Positions 10,327 to 22,300 of a DNA stretch of 64,000 nucleotides are shown piece by piece (the first letter of the stretch is position 1; each line of letters starts with the position of its first letter). The translations under genes and the position numbers were made by a program. The notes under the pieces were generated by a model, which worked only from the letters and a program-made list of their open reading frames with translations, made no database searches and was not told the DNA's origin. The stretch is from contig NC_063069.1 of assembly GCF_022605165.1 (NCBI RefSeq), forward strand, positions 2,914,001 to 2,978,000, in the 5' to 3' direction. Source of the DNA: Purpureocillium takamizusanense. Lineage: Eukaryota > Ascomycota > Sordariomycetes > Hypocreales > Ophiocordycipitaceae.

Positions 10327-13224
10327 TGGCATTACGCAGGGCCGGGCACGACCACCAACAAAAGGCTCTCGGCTCTCGTGGCTGCGATCCTTTCCGCCAG
10401 AGCTTTTTCGTCACAGGCTACTACTTCTCGCCCAGCCAGTTCTCTGTCAGGCTCTGCGGAATGGGCATCCAGCGTGTCACCAATGCGACTCCATTTGAGC
10501 TTCTCGAAGACCACACGTCCACCCAGCTTCCGGGTGCTGTCAACCTAGGAGTTGCTTCAGAACGTTGAAGTCCGTATCACCGGCGTGATCGCAGGCGTGT
10601 TGAGTTCATATCGCGATCGATTGTGCTACTCACACTCATCCCAAACCAGGGCCATCCACAGCGCCATGACCAACAGAGCCTATTTCCATTAACTCCAGGG
10701 CGGTGAAAGGGGGCGCGCGTACCGCTATTGACTGGCTGTTCCCCACGACAGCCGACGAATGGACCGGTTGTTTGCGTACCTGGTGTGCTGTTCAAGGGTC
10801 AAGCCATTGAGTTCAGCACAAAATCGCTACCACAGTACGCGGGCGGCCACATCAACATGAAGAGGCGTCACGCCACAACGCACCTCTGGCACGAGAAAAT
10901 TGGCCTTTTCTCACTCCTGGTTGGGGATTCCAACCCCACGTGGGCAACCGAACTGCCACACCACATCTGAAGATCGAGCGGCCTTGTAAACAGTTTGCTG
11001 TAGCCGCCGCCCCTACCACTTTGGCGTGCTTTGTGTTGGTGCTGAACGTCGCTCAGTCTTTTCTATGTCTTAGCTGCGGGGTCCAGCGTCCTACGACAGG
11101 AAAGCTTTCGGCCTGCGTGCCAAGTTCTTCGGTCATACAGCAACTGTGCCCTTGGTCGAAATGGAAGGGGGCGGCATCCCACGTTTTAGAGGGCTCGGAA
11201 ATTATCGGCCAGCCCTTTCGCCATCTCGGGATCGATCTGGGTGAGGCAATCTGGTGCGTCAGTCGCCGATTCGGTGTCGAACACGCCGCGCTACTCACAA
11301 GGATCAGGGTCTGGCGGCGACGGGACAGGGCGGCCGGGCATCTGCGGGGGGATTCCAAAGCGAGACCATGCAGAGACAGCCCTTCTCCGCAACCAAGAAG
11401 AATGCGAAGAGTGCGCCACAAAGATTAGCCGACATGGTGTGCCACCGTCGTCGCAGAAAGGGGCGGGCCCTACATCAGGATCAACTACGTACAAGTATGT
11501 ACATGAGAGTACCCCCGAGCTAAGCCTCAGCCGTACTGTCTGTCATAAGGGTGCTCGATCGGTGTGTTCCCCCTCCGTGGAGCAGGTTGGAACCATCTGC
11601 TCAGCGTGGACCAGATGGCGTTTACGGGATCTCGTAGCTGGCCCCTTTATGAGAAGACCTGGTACTCAGAAGAAGCAGTTCCCAGACTTCGATGTCGTGT
11701 GTGTATAGCAGTCTTTTCAAGTCTGTGGGTGGTTGCTAGTCCTATACCCAGACCTGCTGATCAGGCAAACTGCCTCTCTGCAAGGGCTGCGGTTTTAACG
11801 ATGGCTGCATGCTCCAACCCACGATGATTTTGCGATAACGGTCCGTCTATATGGCCGGCGATAGCAGCAGTCAGTAGCAGCACTCTCGCGTTCTCGGATC
11901 TAGTCATAAGAACAATCGATGCCTTTGGCGCAACCAGCGCCGCTTATCTTTTGTATTAGCCCGAGTTTTTACCCGAGGCCGAAAACACGGCTTCAGACCC
12001 AGGCCGTTGCTGTCTGCCTGCCTGCAACCACTGACCCTGGGAGGCTCAGAGAAGACCCAAGTGTCACTGAGTGCAACGGCTAGTGCCCGTGACACTGCAA
12101 CGTGCGGGAAGTAGACTCGTACGCACGAAGTACAGCCCTCGAGCTGGCACACGATCGCCTGCGCAAACTCGTGATAAGCAAGGCACCTCACGAATGACAC
12201 CAACGTTGCACACCTGCTGACGCCGACACCCCGTCAGCTGGAGAGTTTCTCGGCAAGGCGTCCAATGGCGCTGTCGGCGAGTCGTGGGCGGGCATAGAGG
12301 GGGGTCGGGCTGGTCAGCTTCTGCACGTATTCCATAATCTAATATAACATGCCTCTACAAGCCCACCTCGGTTTTCTGGACAAAGTCCAGATCGATCCCT
12401 GCCAGAACAGGTTCCGTTTGGCTTTGTTAGGCAGACGGCACTCACGCAACAGGATCAACGCAGTGCTGGAAGGGCTCTACTAATATAACAGGCCAGTAAC
12501 TAACGCAAGGTACCCAGCGGATCTCAAGGGTGGTGGTGGCGGCGGCGGCGAGAGGTTCGCGACACACCAACCATATGGATGGGATGGGGAGGCGGCGCAG
12601 ACGACGCCGACGACGACATCGGAGGTCGGTCAGCACGAGAACACCACATGTGCCACGAGGAGTTCTTGGAATACAATACTGGAAGCAAGTGGTAGGTATG
12701 TACTGTCATCCATCTACAGTGCGTTGGGAATGTACGCCTTTCTACCTCAGCGGCCGGCCGTTCACTCAAGGCAGAAAGAAAAGAAAAGGCCTGCTTGGCA
12801 CAAATACTGCGGGTGCTCTCCATTGAATGCTGGCTCCGGGTAGCCGCACAGACACGACCGAACGCTGAACGGTTACACTGCACGTCCCTGCCTCAGCCTC
12901 CGCCTGGCATGGCGCTGTGTTGCCACTTTGGCTCGGAATTTTTTCCCCTCCCCTGATGTGGTAGGTATGTTAGTACGAAGTACTTCGTGTGTAATTCCAT
13001 ATGAGTACCTTCCTTGGCCTGCCTTCGCCACGTCATCATCACTTAAAAGAAAGCCTCCGGCGGCGGCAAGTGTTTGTGCAGCCCGGTATATTTGTCACCG
13101 TCCGTCGCGGCTGCTTGGAGCGAGCTGCTAGTTAAACCGACATTGGATCAAATTCTCAGTAAAGGTGGCCCCTGCCTTCTAAACCTACGGCAATAAGAGG
13201 GGCGGTCGGTGGATCCCGTGAACG

Positions 13225-13735
13225 CAGGTACGTACAGTATACCTTGGTACTTTGTTCCCTGCCTCGGGGCAGAGGCACACCGAGGCACCTTACCTAATAA
13301 GATATCTAGGTGGTTTAGTAGTACCTTAGTACCTTGCCCCCCTGGGTGCCTACCTAAGTAGGTACCTTATCTACTTGGTGGTAGATTGAAAGTGGTAATG
13401 GCCGCACAGTGCGGGCCTGAAGCTAAATAGCCGCCTGGAGCCCGAGACTAACACTCCCGAGGTAGCTTCCTCCCACGTTGCAGTCGAGTCAGGCACCCAT
13501 GTTCTGTCAGTAATGTACCAAGTACCTATAGTAGTACCTAGGTATTTAGGGTCTCTTCCGTGACTGCGCGACCCCATGCGGCAGTTGCGAGTTGCTTGGG
13601 GGCGGTACGACCAACTTGCAGGATTCTGCAACAGAAAAGGGCGTCTCCGTCTGCTGCCCTCGGTTAGTACCTTGGGTTGCTAAAGTACCCAAGGTACCTT
13701 ACCTTAGGTACGTAGGTAATTACCTCGAGGTTTTT
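13225..13735. repeat. Large cluster of TAGGTACC-type palindromic words
   Basis: Two sub-blocks (13225-13380 and 13500-13735) are saturated with ACCTTGGTAC, CCTAGGTA, TACCTTAGGTACG and TACGTAGG words, giving self-complementary potential. This is the densest such cluster in the gene-bearing part of the window. Confidence 0.6.
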
Positions 13736-15536
13736 AGTGGGCGGGTAAGTAGGTCCCCTATCCGTCCATGAGGTGCGTGTGCGTCTGGCCATCCACCATC
13801 ATCACTCTTTTCTTTGAACCCAGCCCAGTCACCTGTGGTGTGGGTCGCCTCGAACGATTGTTGAGCTCAGCCGCCATAGCGACGTGCCATGCGAAACCTT
13901 GCAGCTTACCTCTCCAGAGTACAGAGCAAACGCCGTGGAACCACAGCTCCGGGTCGTCCGGGTCTTCGGCAAAGGGCAACGACATGTTTTCCTCAGCTCT
14001 CTGCGTGCCCGCGCTTCCAGATGGCGGGTGGCTTGCCTTTATGGCGCAGGACCCTGACTGAGGCCGACGACGCAGAATACACTCGACGCCGCACCCGGAC
14101 GATTGTCCCTTCGAAGCAGCCATTCAGGGCTCAAACCAAGCCCCGTTGTGAACGGGTTCGAATCACCACAGCGTACGTCCGTCGGCCAGCTTCGTCCGTC
14201 AGCTCAGGCCCGCACTGGCGAGATGAAGTAATCGTGTTCGGCCAGCGGCGAGCGAATGAATGACGCGCTGCTCCAGGTGAATCCGAGATGCTCAACTCGG
14301 ATCAGACGGCCCCCGCTGCTCGCAACGTCCATGGTGTCCTGCCAGCAGCCTCGTCGAGTGGAGGGTTGGTCTCTTGTCGGGAGGCGTTTTCCAAGCCAAG
14401 AGGGTGCCGTGCCCGCCGTCCCGGCCTCCCACGATTGTGTTTGGTAGTGGTAGCAAGAGCATCGGACTTGTCGGGGTCCCGGCTCGTCTGCTTGTAAGTT
14501 GAGGTTGAAGTCGTCGCCGGCGAATGGGCATCACGGGCCAACTACTTCGTACGTGATGCAGCAACACGCAAATGGATGGCTGCCGGGCTGCCTGCGCAGT
14601 CGCTGGTGCCCGTCAGCAAATCACGGATCCGTTCTCGCGGGCCATCAGCTCACGTCTGGGGCATGCTCACGCTCAAGCTTGCCCAGCCCCTCAATTCCGC
14701 TGTCATCGCCTGGCCCCCATGTCCAACCTAGCCTGGGTCCCTCGACCAGCCCAGGGTTCCGTGACGGGAATGGTGTTTTGACTCGTTGGCCGTGTACTTC
14801 GTACCTGGAAGTGGTGTGTGCCTCGGCGTGACTCCGTGTACGAGTACTCAAGCTGTGTCGTGTCCACGGGGACCCCCCGGTTCTGGCCCAGTCCGCGACG
14901 TCTTACTTGCATGTCCCTACACCGTATGCACACAACTGACTTGTTGCTCTTGTTTGTGCATTTCCTGCCCTGCCGGGCTGTTCCCCATACCTACATACGA
15001 CTTGCTTCCTGTACTTGGTCCACGTTTTGTCACTCGATGCTCGGCCCACCCACCTCGCCTGAATATTTGCTTGCATTTTCCTTCCTTTCCGTTCATGCTT
15101 TTACCCAAACGTGCTGGTTGCAGCTCATAGAGTTGTCAGCAAGTCGCATTCGCGTTTGGGTTGCCTCTTGATGCTCCAACAAGCAGCAACCCCATCCCCC
15201 TGGACGAGGTCGACTGCTCCTTCATGTCGCCGTTGCCGCCGCGTGCTCTCTCGACGTTGACTCCGTCCTTCTGTCTCTCAGCGGAACCCCATCTTTCCCA
15301 AGGCTTCGGCCACCTTGTTGGCCTGTCCTAATCAGGTCACGAGATCCAGACGCTGCTCTGGCACGCATCAGTGTTGCTGCTTTCCCCCGTCCACGCTGTT
15401 CCGTCCGGCCGTTCCAACACGTCTCTCGCTTTTATCGCCCGGCGGTAACTCCAACAGACAATCGCCGTACTCTCATCATCCCTGATGTCTCCAAACTGGT
15501 GGAGCGCAGCGTCGGGAATTACTTCAAGTGCACCCC

Positions 15537-15644
15537 ATGAAGCGGTGCTCAACCCCGATGGTTGATCGACCGTGGTCACAGCCAGTTCCCTCTCCCCCTT
15601 TTGGGGCGGTCCAAGCGCTCACACATCGAGCCAGCGTTGAATAA
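15537..15644 (+). other. Upstream open reading frame in the leader of the C2H2 factor gene
   Basis: A 35-codon ATG-to-TAA frame ends 13 nt before the start codon of the zinc-finger gene. It lies in the pyrimidine-rich presumed leader, so scanning ribosomes would meet it first if transcription starts upstream. The peptide is unremarkable; any translational effect is inference. Confidence 0.4.
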
Positions 15645-15657
15645 CTATCCGTGACGA

Positions 15658-16999
15658 ATGATGGACCTCACGCCTCCACCACTCATTCCGTCGCCAGCAC
15701 TGTCGCATCAACAAAAGCAGCAGCAGCAGCAGCCGCCGGCCCAGCAACACCAGCAGCCTCCCTCGCCACACAATCGTCCCCAACAAGCACAGCAACGCCA
15801 ACAGCATCGGCCACAGGTAACGTCACACTATGGCATGGTTCAGAACCGCTCCTCAGCATCATCGACGGCCGGCTACCCCTCGGTCGCTCTCTTGGACCTC
15901 GACCGGGGCACCTCTTCGACGGCCCAACGGCTCCATCTAGGTCGATCATCGCAGGCCCTAGCACCAAGGACGATCACCGAGCCGCAGTGGGAGTATCCCC
16001 ATCAGCTACCTCCGGTGCTTGACACTGGTCATGACATCTTCGCCAACTATGCAATCGTCCAGCCTCAGGAACCGGCTGCTGAAGCCTACCACGTCCATCC
16101 AACAGTTGGTCAGGATTGGGCCTCGCGGCACGCGGGACACAATGCAAGTGACCGAACCTCGAATCCCGTTGTCCATGGCAATGAATTCGCATATACCTCC
16201 CATGACGTTGGCATGCTAGGAGTTAACCCCCACGACCCGTCCCCTGGGCCAGCGGCACACCAGACACTGACCCTGCCAACATGCCCCCCTAACGATACTA
16301 CCGGCACCGTCCTGAGCTCTTCGGTCAACCCGTTTCCCTCGCAGTCGCCACCGAGCTTTGTCGCGCAAGGATGGATAAGACCCAGTGGTAGCGGCCTCTC
16401 GCAGCGAGCCGTGCTGTCAGTGCCGGCCACCTCAGCTTCTGTCGTCGCAAATACTACCCGCACGCGGCGTGTGCCTCGGAAGCACACTACCAAAGACGAG
16501 GCCAATTTTCAATGCACAGTCGAGGGTTGCGGCAAGTTCTTCAGCCGCAGTTACAATTACAAGTCACACCTTGAAACCCATGACGAGCAACGCGAATACC
16601 CCTTTCCGTGTCTGGTGAGCGGCTGCCACAAAAAGTTTGTCCGGAAAACCGATCTTCAGCGACATCACCAGAGTGTCCATGCCAAGGAGCGAAATTACCG
16701 TTGCGACTACTGTGGCCGGCTCTTCGCCCGCAAAGACACCTTGCGCAGGTCAGTCGACGGGACGTCTTGTCTTGCTGCGTGCACGCTGAATGCTGAACGT
16801 TTACCACAGGCATATGGAGGATGGCTGCTCCAAAAGATTCGACATCAAGACTCTCGATCTGCACAGCCGTGGGCTCTCGGCTCCCGTTCCGCCAGCCCCG
16901 AGGATCGAGCAAGAGAATGGTGGGGCAGATGGAAAGGGCCTCCTGATGCCACCAACTTCACCACACACACTGCCGCCGGAACAACCCTGGCGAAGTTAA
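15658..16999 (+). CDS. C2H2 zinc-finger transcription factor with Q-rich N-terminus
   Basis: Predicted nuclear DNA-binding regulator. Two exons (15658-16748, 16810-16999) give 426 residues; the 61-nt intron interrupts the third finger. Residues about 17-50 are Gln/Pro-rich (a QQKQQQQQPPAQQ stretch), and the middle is low-complexity Ser/Pro. Three fingers occupy roughly 282-372: CTVEGC...HLETH, CLVSGC...HHQSVH, and CDYCG...HMEDGC, the last being a C2HC variant. A short tail follows (KTLDLHSRGLSAPVPPAP). The start is the first of two adjacent ATGs and follows an upstream ORF. The gene stands after 5.3 kb without genes and converges with prp3, 239 bp away. I do not recognise the orthologue or its targets. 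Confidence 0.85.
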
Positions 17000-17238
17000 C
17001 AACGCGGGGCAACGTGCCATTAGCACATCGGCGGGTAGTTCTTTTGTGCGGTGGGAACATACTGTGCACTAAGCCCAGTCAGTGTGCGAGAGGAGATGTG
17101 GCAAGAGATGTAACAAGTTCTTATAGATGCGCTCGGCAGAGCCAAGCGGGCGGACAACGCAAATAGAATGCGTTGGACTTGTCCCCACGTTCCTTGGCAC
17201 TCAAGTTGTAGAGCAAGGCGCACAAGTCTTCATTTTGT

Positions 17239-18752
17239 CTAAGCCAGCCCCTTGGCCAGAGACCAGAAATTGTCCATCTTGGCCCGTGAAAGAACGTCTC
17301 TGGCCTCTTGGTCCGTCTCACAAACCTTGCTGCCCCATTTTCGAAAGCCTCTCGCCTTTTGCTCGCCTTCAAAGACAAGCTTACATTCGTTCAATGACAT
17401 GTCCTTGAGGCTCCCGTCCTCGGTCTCGGCCTTGAGCCAGTCGCGGCCAGCTTCGCGCTTGTCGTCCCTGGACTTTGGTGGAGAGTTCTCAGTCCATTCA
17501 ATGCGGTTGAGCATCAGCTTCCGAAATTTGTTTATGCTCCATGCTCCACCCTCGACAATGACGAGATTGAATTTGGGGTGCATGATGCAAGTCCCCGTGA
17601 GGCCCAACTGCTCGGCGTTGACACCGATCTTGTAGCGATGCTGCCCATTGGCCAGGCTGTTGATTTTGAAGATTAGGACATGTATACCCTTGTCCGCGTC
17701 CTTTTGCTGGTTTTTGGCCAACTTTTCTTGTTTTTGGTCCTTGGTGAGCTGGCGTTCCTCGTTCGCCTGGACGTGTTTGTCGTGACGCTCCGCTATTTCA
17801 CGATTGACTCTCGCTTCGACTGCCGTAGGGTCTTTGACAGCGACTAGATTTTCAAATCAGCGCCATACTGATAGCGTTTTCAGGCAGGCTTACCATCTCC
17901 AAGGACACGCATTAGGTTGCCTTTCTTCACCTTTGGGGGTGGCGCAGGCACCAATCCGAGTCGGATTTTGGCTTGCATTTCCTTCAGCTCTGCCATACGA
18001 CGCTGGCGGCGTATCTTGGCTTGCTCCTTGGATGTAAGGTACATGGGTTTTGCGGTCGACGCATGGCGGTCCTGGGGAGGCTCCAGAGCAACTGGATGCT
18101 GAATGTACTCCGTCACGATGCTGTCTGGCGAAAGTATCTTCAGTTTCATCGGGTCCTCGAGGCTGTCGTAGCTCTGTCCAGCAAGCAAGCCCTCATCCCA
18201 CCACTCGATTCCTGGAGGTGCCTCCACCACGAAGTTCTTCTCGACGTCCAGGTCATCATCAATACCGGCTTTCCGCGTCTGCTCCGCTATCCTCTTTTTC
18301 ATGTTTTCCAGGGCAGCCTGCCGACGGAGGGCACTCGCTTGCTGAATGTACTTGCCCTTCTGATTGAAAACCAAATGCTTCGGCTCCCGCCGTCTGCCCC
18401 CGGTTGTTTGAGAGGCGAGACTATCGTCGAAATACGGATTGTAGTCTTTACTCTTGCCCTGGACGGGTCGGCTGTTCGGCGTGTTGAGCCGGGGTGACTT
18501 GGCCGGCTCAACATGTGATGTTCGTGGTGTCTTCGGACTGTCTGTGGTCTTGGCCTGCGATTTCCAAGACCCAAGATCCTCGAGGGCCGGGTGCAGGCCA
18601 ACGCTCAAACCGCCTTTTGCCTTGCTCGTTCCGATGGCGGCTGCCACACGAGCCTTGAGAGCCGCCATCTTGTCAGCAGTAGACTCAGGTTTTTGGACTC
18701 TTGATGCCGCGTCACGGCGCGGGCCTAGTCCAGAGTGCTGTGAAGAATCCAT
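17239..18752 (-). CDS. prp3: Prp3, U4/U6 snRNP splicing factor
   Basis: Spliceosomal protein that binds U4/U6 snRNA in the tri-snRNP. Exons on the minus strand 18752-17894 and 17843-17239, with a 50-nt intron, give 487 residues. After a Ser/Lys-rich N-terminus, the PRP3 domain begins around residue 120 (YNPYFDDSL, HLVFNQKGKYIQQA) and includes GIEWWDEGLL and the basic EQAKIRRQRRMAELKEMQAK. The splice restores DVAVKDPTAVEARVNREIA, a conserved block. The C-terminal DUF1115 domain has YKIGVNAEQLGLTG, NLVIVEGG and LMLNRIEW, ending in LSRAKMDNFWSLAKG. The ATG before DSSQHSG is the first in frame. It is head-to-head with rpa190. Family assignment is strong and the single intron is well supported by frame and conservation. 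Confidence 0.93.
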
Positions 18753-19330
18753 GGCGCTGCGAGTCCCCCCTTCGGCGTCCAGATACTTGTCACGCTATGG
18801 CGCCCGCTTCCGTTCGTGCCTCGCTTCGTGTCACACGATTGCGAGTACGGTGTGTGAGGACGACCCGTCAGGGATTGCTCGTCGTAAGCTCCCTCCGCCT
18901 AGCAGTGGCCGAGCCTGAGTGCCGGGCGAGACGGTAGGTGGCAGTTCAAAAACGTCAGACCAAGGCGCTTCGGAGAGGCAAAGTATGAGCAGAGACCAGG
19001 CTCGTAGTCGAGAGCGCCGGACGCGAGGCCGGACGCAGTGGTGATGGATCGCAAGGACTGGCACAACGGAGGCAACAGCGACCAAGTAACTAAGTGTTGG
19101 TGTTTTTGGGTGTGGAGTCGCCTTGTTGACCTGCTTCGGTGACACTGGGGACCCACTCGCTGGACCACCAGCCGCCCGCATGAGAAATTCTGCCGCCCAG
19201 GACCGCCAAAAATTTGTTCGTCTTCAGTTGCTGCCCGCCATCGCGAACCGTTCCCCATCCTCCAGCTCATGGAATTGGCTCGCAGAATTGGACTCGTCTC
19301 TCCCCTCCCGGCCCTCGACGAAGTGCAATC
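18753..19330. promoter_or_regulatory. Bidirectional promoter region of prp3 and rpa190
   Basis: 578 bp between divergent start codons of a splicing factor and the RNA polymerase I largest subunit. No canonical TATA box stands out near either ATG. A shared promoter is inferred from geometry alone. Confidence 0.55.
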
Positions 19331-22300
19331 ATGAATATCGCACAGCCCGTCGCCTCCGAGGTGGAGAGCGTCGAGTTCACATTTCTCTCCGCTGACGAAA
19401 TACGGGCAGTATCCGTCAAGCGCATCGAGAACGAAAGCACCTTTGACAATCTGCTAAATCCGGTGCCTGGCGGTCTCTATGACCCGGCTCTTGGCTCTTG
19501 GGGCGATTCACCGTAAGTCCAGGTGTCCCCGTCCAACCCGTTTGGATGACCGACGACTAACTCGTGGCCGTCGCAGATGTTCAACTTGCAACTTGAATCA
19601 GGCCTCGTGTCCCGGGCATCCAGGCCACATTCAGCTCCCCGTGCCCGTCTACCATCCGGTGTTTCTGGACCAGGCATACCGTCTCCTCCGGGCGACATGC
19701 GTCTACTGCAAAGGCTTTCGACTGCCACCAAAGGAGCTGCACGCATACACCTGCAAGCTTCGCCTCCTTCAACATGGCCTTATCCAACAGGCTCACATAG
19801 TCGGGTCTATCGGCGAGAATGAACTCGCCGTGGAACTTCAAGAGTCCCTCGGCCTGGAGGATAGTGAGGCCGAGGAGGAAGGAACCTCTTCCATCGACAA
19901 CGTCACCCGCGCGCGAGAAAAGTATGTGCAGCGCTGTCTCCGTGGGAGCAAGCTGCGGAGGGGCGATGTAAAGAAGGGTAAACACGAGGGCGCCAGTGAG
20001 ATGCGTCGAGAGGTCATCAAGGAATTCCTGACCGATATCACGAAAAAAGCGATGTGCGCCAGCTGTGGTGGCATATCACCAACATATCGGAAAGATAGAT
20101 TCGTCAAGATCTTCGAAAAGTCCTTGTCCGGAAAGGAGAAAGCCAAGATGGCTCAGAAGAGCCTGAAGTGGGATGATGCCATGACACGCGTCTACCATAA
20201 CAAGAAGCCTCGAAAGGGGGACGGCTACGCATCCGATGAAGGAGTCGCCGACATTGGCTCACCAAGCCGCAAAGTACAGACGACTACGCTCGAGGATATC
20301 GAAATGCCAGATGCGGATGCTGCCGATTCTGCTCCACCCCAAAGATACATCAGCTCCATGGAGGTTCACGCGAGGCTAGCAGAGCTTTTTGAGAAGGAGC
20401 AGGAACTCCTTTCGCTCCTATACAACGCCAAGCCGCCCACGCGAAGCTCGCCCAAAGTCACGCCCGATATGTTCTTTATGACGACAATCCTGGTTCCTCC
20501 CAATCGGTATCGACCAGAGGCGCGCACTGGCGATTCGCAGATTGCCGAGGCCCAACAGAACTCCCTGTATAAGAACATACTCAGGAGCTGCAGCAAAATT
20601 GCCCAAGTATACAACGCCCTGGACGCTGGCAATGCCGACGTTGTCCAAATGCACCAAGCTTGGACAGAGCTTCAGGAAGGTGTCAATGCACTCATCGACA
20701 AGACCAAGAACCCTGTACAGGGTGCTGCGGCAAAGCGCAACGAAGACGGCATCAAGCAGAAGCTCGAAAAGAAGGAGGGTTTGTTCAGAAAAAACATGAT
20801 GGGCAAGCGCGTCAACTATGCCGCCAGAAGTGTTATCTCACCGGACCCCAACATCGAGACCAATGAGATTGGCGTCCCCCCCGTTTTTGCAAAGAAACTC
20901 ACATACCCAGAGCCCGTCACCAGCCACAACTTTCGAGATATGCAGCAGGCCGTCATCAATGGCGTCGACAAGTGGCCGGGTGCCTTCGCGATTGAGAATG
21001 AGAACGGCCAAGTCGTCAATCTCCGGAACAAGTCAGTCGAAGATCGCATCTCGCTTGCCAATCAGCTCCTAGCGCCTACAAACACCAGCGCAGCGAGAAT
21101 GAGGAACAAGAAAGTGTATCGTCACTTGACGAATGGCGATGTTGTATTGATGAATCGTCAGCCGACCTTGCACAAGCCTTCTATTATGGGCCACCGAGTG
21201 CGAGTGCTCCCTGGAGAGAAGACGATTCGAATGCATTATGCCAACTGCAACACATATAATGCCGATTTCGACGGCGACGAGATGAATATGCATTTTCCGC
21301 AAAATGAGGTTGCCCGGGCAGAGGCTTTGCAAATTGCCGACACAGACCACCAGTACCTATCCGGCACTGCCGGCAAGCCACTCAGAGGCTTGATTCAAGA
21401 CCACATCTCCGTCTCAGTCACGTTGTGCAACCGTGATACATTCTTCAGTCGCGGCGACTACCACCAATTGGTCTATAGTGCCCTGCGCCCGGAGAGCGGG
21501 CACATCCTTGGGGAAAGGATTGAGCTTGTGCCTCCTGCAATCATCAAGCCAGTGCCAAGGTGGACAGGCAAGCAGGTCGTAACTACAATCCTCCAGAACA
21601 TCCGCCCGCCTAACTGCGGTGGCCTGTCTATGCGCAGAGAGGTCCTGATAAGGGCGGACCAGTGGGGGGCCAATTCGGAGGAGGGCAGCGTTCTCATCCA
21701 GGACGGAGAGTTCATCACCGGAATTCTGGACAAATCACAGATCGGACCTAGTTCTGGAGGCCTGATTCATGCAATTCACGAGATTTACGGTCCAGCTGTG
21801 GCGGGCAAGTTGCTGAGCAGCCTTGGTCGCCTGCTGACTAGATACCTCAACATGAGAGCCTTCTCCTGCGGCATAGATGATCTCAGGCTCACTCAGGAGG
21901 GTGAGGATGCACGACGAAGGGAGCTTGTTGCTGCCGATACGGTGGGAGTTCAAATCGCATCTGGCTACGTTTCTCTGGAAAACCAGTCCAACCCGCTCAA
22001 CCCTCTTCTCTTGGAGCGCCTTGAAGAGGTTGTGCGCGACGACAGCAAGCAGGAGGGCTTGGACCTCCTAATGAATCAACGGACAAGGGAGATTACGGAT
22101 GCCGTTCAGAAGTCCTGCATTCCTAAGGGCCTGGAAAAGCCCTTCCCGAGAAATCAAATGCAGGCCATGACGACATCGGGAGCCAAGGGCTCCCGAGTGA
22201 ACGCATCCCTCATTTCATGCAATCTTGGTCAGCAGGTTTTAGAGGGAAGACGTGTGCCTCTGATGGTCAGCGGCAAGAGTTTGCCATGCTTCAAGCCATT

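Larger units (their letters stand above)
10327..15657. other. 5.3-kb gene-poor region upstream of a C2H2 factor
   Basis: No open frame here carries a recognisable domain, and the longest frames on both strands overlap and look random. Seen inside are GGN/GAC-type triplet runs at 12529-12625, palindromic-word clusters at 12955-13000 and 13225-13735, and a pyrimidine-rich stretch from about 14,880 to 15,650 that suits a promoter plus long leader for the downstream zinc-finger gene. A multi-exon or lineage-specific gene, or a non-coding RNA, cannot be excluded by reading alone. Confidence 0.5.

Noticed and set aside
14145..14170. tRNA B-box-like GGTTCGAATCACC
   Set aside because: No A box at the proper distance and the flanks do not fold into acceptor, anticodon and T arms.
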